DNA from: Candidatus Thorarchaeota archaeon | Lineage (GTDB): Archaea; Asgardarchaeota; Thorarchaeia; Thorarchaeales; Thorarchaeaceae | NCBI GenBank assembly: GCA_016840385.1 | Contig: JAEOSL010000163.1 | Coordinates: 1-5,655, forward strand | Direction: 5' to 3' | Length of the DNA: 5,655 nucleotides | Shown here: positions 1 to 5,655 of the stretch, in pieces | How positions within the stretch are numbered: the first letter of the stretch is position 1 | Layout of the letters: the number at the start of each line of letters is the position of its first letter | The notes under the pieces: generated by a model | What the model saw: only the letters and a program-made list of their open reading frames with translations | What the model was told of the DNA's origin: nothing | The model's database searches: none | Position numbers and translations under genes: made by a program

Positions 1-1734
1 ACCAGAAAGTAGTAAGTGAGAGCTACCATTAACTTGTCCATCAACCCCTCCGCTGAGAGATTCTGCGGTCCACTCGCTTCCATTAGGAAAGAACCATGTC
101 ACATTTACATTATTGACGATGGAGGGTATTGTTGTTGCAGAGCTGATATTCACCTGAGTTCGAGTAGAATTCCCAATTCTAAAGATGGTATCATCATTCC
201 ATTCAGGTATAACTGAGTTATATTTTTGGACACCAATTGATTTTGCATAATTTGGGGATTCAAATCGAACTTCCCACCAACCAAGATATCCAATAACTGA
301 GCTTGGAATTATAATAATCCCGTCCCCTATAATGCAGTCACCTGTCTGTGGTGTCAAGAAGGGGTCAGACACAGTCACGTTTTCCCAATCGTGTGGGTAG
401 ACAATCGTCATTTTTGGCTCTTCATATTCTCCCAAGTAGCCGACATAGGAATACAAAGTAAGCTGAGAACTATTACCGTGTTCAACACTATAACTCACAC
501 CTGTACTTGCAATGTTAGGTTCCCATTTCGATTCAGTAAATCGATGGGATAACAGACGAGTCTTGTAATCGAATGATACACTCGTGTTGGAAGATAGAGC
601 AACTGAAACAGGATTTGATATCCAATATGATGCATTGACTATTGAAGCAGTGTAATCTCCAGGAGATCCAGTAAGTGCATCTACTTCACCTCCGGTGGAA
701 AACTCAAGCTGAACCTGTTCTGGTGTAGGTGGAGTTGCTTTAATCAAGGAAATATCGTCGAGGTAAACTGTAATGAATTGCGTATTGATTGCACCATCTG
801 GTGAACCATCAGAATCATAATCTAGATCAGCATCAGTTACGAAAGTTGAATTAATTACAATGCCGATCTTCAATGTCAAGAAATCACTTGGGGATCCAAT
901 GGTCACTGGAATTACTCCCGAATCAAACCATGTTCCTCTGTTACTCAATGTTGGTAAATCAATATCTGAAACAATCTCATTATCTATGAAGATCTTGAGA
1001 GCGTACTTTCCTGAAAATGATGAATTGAGAGGACCTTGAAGCAAGAGATAGCTATATTGCAATAGAAATTGGTCAGTGTAAGGTGCATTCTCAAATGTCT
1101 GAAACCATGTGACATTTGTGCCTGCAAAGTGGGTGTATTGATTTTGTCCAAGATTGGTAAGTTTTGCAGTGTTCTGAGCTGTTACGTATCGAGTACCACC
1201 TTGCTCATACGAAACCTGTTGAGCCTGATCAATATCACCACTCTCGCTAGTAGCATTCCATCCCAAAGGATAGTAATCTAGAGGTCCAGCTGGACTAACT
1301 GTGTATCCAGGAATACCCTCGTCGAAAGTCCCGTTGACTGCATAGAGTTTTTCAAGATTCCAGAGGGATACTTCAGCTTCATCAGCAATCCATTCGTGTG
1401 CAGTGTCAAGTGGTAAGTCATAATGAAGATTCTGATAGCTATCAGTACGGGCGGAGATGTTTTCTGAAGCCGCATACCCAGATTGTTCAATTTCAACCGG
1501 ATTCAGTACGCCTTGGTTACTTGATGCACCTTCAGCCAGGAAATATTCATCAATCATGGTTTGTTGATTTTCTGGCAGAGATAGATCGTCGTTGGTGATT
1601 GTTGATGAAGAGAGATTGTTGTTGGAGTCATTCGCATTCAAGTATGCAGATGGAACAAACGAAATGGTTACAACAAACATCAATACGATGAGTACTGCAG
1701 ACAGGTTTTTGGAATATTGCGCTCTCATCCTCAT
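1..1734 (-). CDS. Large secreted/surface protein with jelly-roll ectodomain, N-terminal part (cut by window edge)
   Basis: The frame is open for 578 codons from ATG at 1734 to the window edge, with no stop, so only the N-terminal portion is visible. Residues 11-30 form a hydrophobic signal segment ending VPSA. A low-complexity linker rich in Asn, Ser and Thr follows. Residues 82-98 hold a conserved island (IEQSGY then NISARTD). About residues 131-333 resemble a CBM4/9-type jelly roll: NGTFDEG near the start, YPLGW after it, and LDDISLI at the end, with an Asp-rich loop (residues 301-314) before the last strand. Residues 335-578 are beta-rich and unassigned. There are 17 N-glycosylation sequons. 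It aligns nearly end to end with residues 1-586 of the gene at 1910-5458, at roughly 40% identity by eye, so it is a tandem paralogue. The start is chosen because TGA closes this frame 18 bases upstream and both paralogues begin GTA-ATG-AGG; ATG at 1728 is the alternative. Whether it also has a membrane anchor and longin-like tail cannot be seen. Function unknown; surface recognition or adhesion is inferred. Confidence 0.9.
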   Translation of the reverse strand, partial: MRMRAQYSKNLSAVLIVLMFVVTISFVPSAYLNANDSNNNLSSSTITNDDLSLPENQQTMIDEYFLAEGASSNQGVLNPVEIEQSGYAASENISARTDSYQNLHYDLPLDTAHEWIADEAEVSLWNLEKLYAVNGTFDEGIPGYTVSPAGPLDYYPLGWNATSESGDIDQAQQVSYEQGGTRYVTAQNTAKLTNLGQNQYTHFAGTNVTWFQTFENAPYTDQFLLQYSYLLLQGPLNSSFSGKYALKIFIDNEIVSDIDLPTLSNRGTWFDSGVIPVTIGSPSDFLTLKIGIVINSTFVTDADLDYDSDGSPDGAINTQFITVYLDDISLIKATPPTPEQVQLEFSTGGEVDALTGSPGDYTASIVNASYWISNPVSVALSSNTSVSFDYKTRLLSHRFTESKWEPNIASTGVSYSVEHGNSSQLTLYSYVGYLGEYEEPKMTIVYPHDWENVTVSDPFLTPQTGDCIIGDGIIIIPSSVIGYLGWWEVRFESPNYAKSIGVQKYNSVIPEWNDDTIFRIGNSTRTQVNISSATTIPSIVNNVNVTWFFPNGSEWTAESLSGGVDGQVNGSSHLLLSG

Positions 1735-1909
1735 TACCCCACTTGAATTTCACTTCGGACATCGTGAATCTATCGTTTTGTCGGTTCCACCCAATGTTGA
1801 ATTATTCTAATTACGTTTGTGATAATACACTGAATTTTGTAAATCATTGAATAATTCATCAAATATAGTACAATGGATGTAAAAGTAGGTTACGCGTACT
1901 AACTCTCGA
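1735..1909. other. Intergenic region between the two paralogues
   Basis: This 175-base AT-rich gap contains no credible gene. Read on the minus strand, just after the TAG stop it holds an 8-base palindrome (TACGCGTA, plus-strand 1891-1898) inside imperfect arms, then a TTTT at 1881-1884, which could be a weak terminator. Further along are several TATA-like stretches (minus strand CTATATTT at about 1861-1868, GTATTATC at about 1821-1828, AGAATAATTC at about 1798-1807). None lies at the distance expected for a leaderless transcript of the gene starting at 1734, so if that gene has its own promoter it would have a leader of tens of bases. GGGG sits four bases before the ATG and may act as a weak ribosome-binding site. 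Co-transcription with the upstream paralogue is equally possible. Confidence 0.4.
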
Positions 1910-4900
1910 CTATTCAGAATCAGAAGTATCATTGTATGAGTATACAGGGAGAATGATTTCCTTCTCAATAGCATCCATTGTCAGAAGATAAGCATCTCCT
2001 TCTGAAAGACCATGATTTTCCAGAGCTCGAATCATTTCGTCTAATTTGAAACTTCCATCAGATATGACATCAGGAAGTGCTTTCTTCAAGCGTTTGAAGC
2101 GACCGGATGGTTCTTTGTCTCCAGTCTGGTACTTGCGGAGTAAGTTACCATCAACGAAATCATCAAAGAACCACTCTAGGGTCTTGGCAGTTTGCGCATC
2201 TACAACCTTGGTTGGACGCTCTGCAAGGCCCGCATCAAGTGTCATTCCCACAGCTCTAGTATAACTAATCATCTTTTCTTCTTGCTCTGGAGAGGATGAT
2301 GAAATCGTGATGAATGCACAAATTAGATTTGGAGTTGGAATAGCACGGATAATGTCCGAGATTGGTAGAATATTATATACATCATCTTCATCTACAGTGT
2401 CGAATTCGCTTCTGAAATGCATGATGGCTGTAATGAATGCGGAGAGCATTCCTTCCTCAAAGCCACCTTTCAATATCTTTGAGTAGACAGGAAGCCCACT
2501 AAGTTTGTGCAGCACTATGATTCCTAGAATATTTTGAGCATCATCAAATCTAGTTTCGATTTCTCTTGCTGATACACGTTTTCTTTTAGCCTTCCTAGCG
2601 TATGCACGTTGCCCTACTACAGCTGCAACTAGCACACTTGCTCCAAAAACAATCTGCCACGAATATTGTATAAACGCTTGAAATAGTCGGGCATCAGTAT
2701 CAACAATGGGAACCATGGTGTCGTGAAAATCTTGCACTAAATCGTAATTATCCTTTGATACTTGGATAATCAGACTGTAAGTTATCTCACTCGCAGGAGG
2801 CATTGAGAAGCTTGCAGTATAATGACCATCATCTTGTTCATCCATAATTTGTAAGGTGTGAACAGCACCTGCGCTTGATATCACACTGAGTGTAACATTT
2901 GCACCCAATACAGGAATATCCGTACCTTCTTCAACTACTTCTACTTCAATTTCAACTAGTTGAAATTCTGGGGCAGACAGACTCGAAATCAATCGTACTT
3001 GCATGGGAACTTTCTCAACAAGAAATGAGAGAATAAATGTTTGATTCTGATATCCTATCTTTGAAAATGTAACTCGAATATTATAATCTCGTTCACCAAG
3101 AGGGATCAGTGTGAGACTGTAATTTCCATTACCATCATCAATCATCGAAGCCCATTCAGACCCATCTTCAGAAATCTCTACTAAGGCATTATCTACACCT
3201 AATCCATCGAAGGATCGAGAATAGAAGAAATCGAAGCTATAAGACTTACCGTAAATGAGCGGCTCTAAGGGTCCTGCTGGAGAATCTAGTTCTGTAAGAT
3301 ACTGTGATTTGATTACGATAATTTTCGCTGTCGTTTCAAAGTATGGAGCTGAAGAATTTAGAGAAACTTCAAAGTTTCCAGCACCAACAATAGCAGTATC
3401 AAAATCTGCTTGCCACCAATTTTTAACAACATTAGGCTCGAAGTCTACAACTCCTCCAGCCCAAGTACCACTTATGGCTGCACCATCATTGAGAAGTAAT
3501 AACCCGTTTTCGATATCATAGAATCGCAATACAACAGTGACTGGTTGACCAACCACGGTTTCCAGCTCACTTTCAAAAACCACTTCTAAATCTGCTTGAT
3601 GGTGTAATGCAAATTCTGCGTATCCATATGCAATCTCGGTATTGTTGGTCCAGAGAAAGATAACACCCCAAATTCCAGCAGTAGTATTTGTTGCTCCAAA
3701 ACTTACTGGGTTGCTATTAGCAGAACCCAACAGTCCACTCACTGTAGATGATTCAATCCACGTAGTACAGTTTGGTAATCTCCAGGTGTAGTTCACTGCA
3801 TCGGATAAGATAGGTATCTGTTTCATTGAACCTATTTCGACTGAAAGTCTTGCAGTATCATTTGTATGAAAGATACTCTCGTCAACCCAATCAGTTCCTC
3901 CAATATCATATTTCTGAATTGAAGCATTGTAAGCATAATTGTAAACATCACATGTAACCTTCCACCAACCAAGTCTATCAACGACTAAACTGGTAGGTAC
4001 TTCAATGAACTCTATCTCGTCAGTACAGTTGGATGTAACATCCACAAGGAATGGATCGAACACCGTCAAGTTTTGCCAATCACTGGGATGATAGACTCTA
4101 ATCGTTAGATTCTCATAGCTACCTATGAAACCAAGATAGGTGAATATCTCCAATTTCCCACTTTGCTCTGGTGATATACTGTATGCGACACCATACTCCA
4201 GCGTATTTGTAGTGGGTGTTGAATTCAAATATCGATGATTTAGAAGAATCGTATCGTAGTCGAGAGAAATACTCGTATTGGATACAATAGAAATGTTCAG
4301 AGGACTTGTTTGCCAATACATTGGGTTTTCAAGGAACCCATATCCAGTACCTAATGAACCGGTAACTGGTGTTGGTACAGAATCTATAATGAATTGTAGG
4401 TCAACGGATTCACAACTCGGAGGTGTGGCACCTATGAAAGATACATCATCAAGTAGTACTGTAATATACTCACAATTTACAATTCCATCAGGGACCTCAT
4501 CAGCATCATCATAATCAACATCGGCATCAACAACAAAGGTGTCATCAATAACTAGACCAATCGTGAACATTGCTGTTTCTGAAGATATGGTTTCATTCAC
4601 TGAAATTGTTCCACTTTCATACCAGACACCTCTTTCACTAAGAGTTGGTAAATCTTGTCTCCAAACAGACTTACCATCAAGGAATACTTGTATTGAAAAA
4701 TTACCCTCTAAAGCGGACCATATTGGCCCTTTAAGGTAAAGAAAATCAAAACTAAGGAGAAATTCGTCAGTATAAGGTGTGAGGGCAATAGTCTGGTTCC
4801 AGAGAACGTATGAACCATTATAATGTGTATACCAATTCTGTCCTGTATTTGTTTCAGGACCAATATTTTGAACTAAAACAAAACGATCTCCACTACTCTC

Positions 4901-5458
4901 TTCATACGATACCTGCTGTACTTGTTCCTCTACTGGATCTGTATTATCGCTCACAGCGGACCAGCCCAATGGATAATTTGTGAGAGTCCCATTTGGATAC
5001 TCGGTATATCCCGGAGTACCTTCATCAAAAGAACCATTTACAACATAGAGTTTCTCTAGATTTGTAACATCAACCGCGGCATTACTGACAGCCCAGTCAT
5101 GATCGGTATCAATGGAAATACTTTGCTCAGTGTTGACCATTGTATCGGTTCTAGCAGATATATTTCCAGTACTCGAGTATCCGCTTTGCTCGATTTGAAC
5201 AGGATCGATAATTCCTTCTACAATAGGAGGTAAATCTGCAGATATAGACCAGAGTTCTTCATCATTCAAGAGAATAGATTCTTCGTTGACAGGAACTATA
5301 TCGTAACTGTCTTCTAAATCGGTCACATTCGTTGTTAGATTATCATTTGAAGATTGAGGACCTATTGCGTACTGAAAAGAGTGTGGAATCACAATCAGTG
5401 CTAAGAAACAGAGAGCAATCACTCTAAGGTTCTTAATCTTGGTAATTTGCAACCTCAT
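1910..5458 (-). CDS. Single-pass surface protein: CBM-like jelly roll, Ig-like repeats, TM helix and cytoplasmic longin-like domain
   Basis: This complete gene encodes 1182 residues from ATG at 5458. Residues 11-31 are a signal segment. After a variable linker, residues 89-105 hold a conserved island (IEQSGY...NISARTD). Residues 138-344 look like a CBM4/9-type jelly roll: NGSFDEG, YPLGW, closing LDDVSFI, with an Asp-rich loop at 311-325. Residues 347-619 are unassigned beta-rich sequence with LGWW near 496. Three Ig-like segments follow at about 623-715, 719-815 and 819-915; the last two share a DG-x(1-2)-Y...Y-x-x-x-V-x-x-SK pattern. A membrane helix lies at 930-949, then a basic cluster (ARKAKRKR), placing the remainder in the cytoplasm. 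Residues 972-1077 have the strand-strand-helix-three strands-helix order of longin domains (ILGIIVLHKLSGLPVYSKIL, then a helix with SAFITAIMHF). A charged helical tail ends the protein. All 25 ectodomain sequons lie outside; only one lies in the tail. It is paralogous to the gene at 1-1734. A TTG at 5467 would add three residues, but ATG matches the paralogue's start context. No enzyme motif is seen; a receptor or adhesin role is inferred. Confidence 0.93.
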   Translation of the reverse strand: MRLQITKIKNLRVIALCFLALIVIPHSFQYAIGPQSSNDNLTTNVTDLEDSYDIVPVNEESILLNDEELWSISADLPPIVEGIIDPVQIEQSGYSSTGNISARTDTMVNTEQSISIDTDHDWAVSNAAVDVTNLEKLYVVNGSFDEGTPGYTEYPNGTLTNYPLGWSAVSDNTDPVEEQVQQVSYEESSGDRFVLVQNIGPETNTGQNWYTHYNGSYVLWNQTIALTPYTDEFLLSFDFLYLKGPIWSALEGNFSIQVFLDGKSVWRQDLPTLSERGVWYESGTISVNETISSETAMFTIGLVIDDTFVVDADVDYDDADEVPDGIVNCEYITVLLDDVSFIGATPPSCESVDLQFIIDSVPTPVTGSLGTGYGFLENPMYWQTSPLNISIVSNTSISLDYDTILLNHRYLNSTPTTNTLEYGVAYSISPEQSGKLEIFTYLGFIGSYENLTIRVYHPSDWQNLTVFDPFLVDVTSNCTDEIEFIEVPTSLVVDRLGWWKVTCDVYNYAYNASIQKYDIGGTDWVDESIFHTNDTARLSVEIGSMKQIPILSDAVNYTWRLPNCTTWIESSTVSGLLGSANSNPVSFGATNTTAGIWGVIFLWTNNTEIAYGYAEFALHHQADLEVVFESELETVVGQPVTVVLRFYDIENGLLLLNDGAAISGTWAGGVVDFEPNVVKNWWQADFDTAIVGAGNFEVSLNSSAPYFETTAKIIVIKSQYLTELDSPAGPLEPLIYGKSYSFDFFYSRSFDGLGVDNALVEISEDGSEWASMIDDGNGNYSLTLIPLGERDYNIRVTFSKIGYQNQTFILSFLVEKVPMQVRLISSLSAPEFQLVEIEVEVVEEGTDIPVLGANVTLSVISSAGAVHTLQIMDEQDDGHYTASFSMPPASEITYSLIIQVSKDNYDLVQDFHDTMVPIVDTDARLFQAFIQYSWQIVFGASVLVAAVVGQRAYARKAKRKRVSAREIETRFDDAQNILGIIVLHKLSGLPVYSKILKGGFEEGMLSAFITAIMHFRSEFDTVDEDDVYNILPISDIIRAIPTPNLICAFITISSSSPEQEEKMISYTRAVGMTLDAGLAERPTKVVDAQTAKTLEWFFDDFVDGNLLRKYQTGDKEPSGRFKRLKKALPDVISDGSFKLDEMIRALENHGLSEGDAYLLTMDAIEKEIILPVYSYNDTSDSE

Positions 5459-5491
5459 TACTTCCAAGAGCCATCTGTAACATATCTGTGG

Positions 5492-5499
5492 TAAATAAA
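5492..5499 (-). promoter_or_regulatory. Candidate archaeal TATA box for the 1182-residue surface protein gene
   Basis: The minus strand reads TTTATTTA here, close to the archaeal TATA consensus. Its centre lies about 37 bases before the ATG at 5458. With the usual archaeal spacing of about 25 bases to the start site, transcription would begin around 5470, giving a short leader of roughly 12 bases. The upstream purine element is weak (CAAGAA). A second AT-rich candidate, TTATATT at about 5513-5519, would give a longer leader. No convincing ribosome-binding site is present: GGAAG sits only three bases before the ATG. Confidence 0.35.
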
Positions 5500-5540
5500 T
5501 TCTTGAAAATTGAATATAACATTAGTTCGGATATCTTAGG

Positions 5541-5547
5541 AAAAAAA
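5541..5547 (-). terminator. T-run terminator directly after the upstream gene
   Basis: Seven consecutive T residues on the minus strand follow immediately after the TAA stop of the upstream gene (5548-5550). No hairpin precedes them. A bare oligo-T tract is a typical intrinsic termination signal in archaea. Its position between a stop codon and a TATA-like box suggests that the upstream gene and the surface-protein gene are separate transcription units. Confidence 0.5.
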
Positions 5548-5655
5548 TTAATTCCCATTTGTTACAATTCTACCCTCAGCGATAACATCATGCTTGTGAA
5601 TACTCTCAAGAGACCTAGCTTCAGCAAACATTTCCAAGTCCATATCAATGAAAGC
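5548..5655 (-). CDS. C-terminal 35 residues of an unidentified protein (cut by window edge)
   Basis: The minus-strand frame is open from the right window edge to TAA at 5548-5550, giving 35 residues beginning AFIDMDLEMF and ending GRIVTNGN. Real coding sequence is suggested by the mixed charged and hydrophobic composition, the stop followed at once by a T-run, and the same orientation as the two genes after it. The pattern of a hydrophobic-acidic strand (FIDMD), a helix and a final E-G-R-I-V strand is reminiscent of the end of small nucleotidyltransferase-like proteins, but this fragment is too short to assign and I do not name a function. It has no sequence similarity to the surface proteins and is probably a separate transcription unit. 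Confidence 0.65.
   Translation of the reverse strand, partial: AFIDMDLEMFAEARSLESIHKHDVIAEGRIVTNGN

Noticed and set aside
1278..1496. A 72-codon minus-strand frame
   Set aside because: It lies wholly inside the 1-1734 coding region in another frame, has no domain-like features, and the main frame here is supported by strong similarity to the paralogue.
2228..2545. Roadblock/LC7 rather than longin for the cytoplasmic domain
   Set aside because: The segment starts with a strand hairpin before the first long helix, which fits longin better than the helix-first roadblock order. The distinction is not secure without a structure.
3255..3521. An 88-codon plus-strand frame, and similar plus-strand frames at 16-216, 1069-1281, 1398-1598, 1592-1810, 2046-2264, 4278-4514 and 4539-4739
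   Set aside because: All are antisense to the two surface-protein genes or overlap their starts, show no recognisable domains, and have residue compositions typical of reverse-complement shadows.
4119..4316. A 65-codon minus-strand frame
   Set aside because: It is an off-frame reading inside the 1182-residue protein, where the main frame matches the paralogue.
4484..4528. Dockerin module (cellulosome-type) from the Asp-rich loop
   Set aside because: There is a single loop only, with no following helix or second repeat, so a dockerin is not supported.
5396..5428. Lipoprotein signal (Cys in the hydrophobic segment, residue 17)
   Set aside because: The Cys is in the middle of the hydrophobic core without a lipobox context, and the paralogue has no Cys there.
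1..5655. CRISPR arrays, tRNA or rRNA genes, insertion sequences
   Set aside because: No regularly spaced direct repeats, cloverleaf-like or rRNA-like sequences, transposase frames or terminal inverted repeats were seen; almost all bases are protein-coding.

Overview
The window reads as a stretch of archaeal chromosome, most likely from an Asgard-type archaeon (Thorarchaeota-like would be my first guess). The reasons are a very large, sequon-rich surface protein with a signal segment and one C-terminal membrane anchor; a cytoplasmic tail that looks like a longin-type domain, a fold abundant in Asgard genomes; moderate GC (about 40% by eye); a TATA-like box close to the start codon; and a bare T-run after a stop codon in place of a hairpin terminator. 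The lineage is an inference from protein style only, as no marker gene is present.

All genes lie on the minus strand, so the biological order runs from high to low coordinates. From 5655 to 5548 is the last 35 codons of an unidentified gene, followed directly by a T-run. An 89-base gap (5459-5547) with a possible promoter follows. From 5458 to 1910 is a complete gene for a 1182-residue single-pass membrane protein: signal segment, variable linker, carbohydrate-binding-module-like jelly roll, further beta-rich modules, Ig-like repeats, transmembrane helix, basic stop-transfer cluster, longin-like cytoplasmic domain and a helical C-terminal extension. A 175-base gap follows (1735-1909). From 1734 to 1 is the first 578 codons of a second gene that is clearly a paralogue of the first and runs off the left edge without a stop.

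The main point of interest is this tandem pair of large cell-surface proteins, at least one of which carries a longin-like domain on the cytoplasmic side. Such an architecture could link recognition of an external ligand (glycan or partner surface) to an internal GTPase or trafficking apparatus. The layout is visible in the sequence; the signalling or trafficking role is inference.
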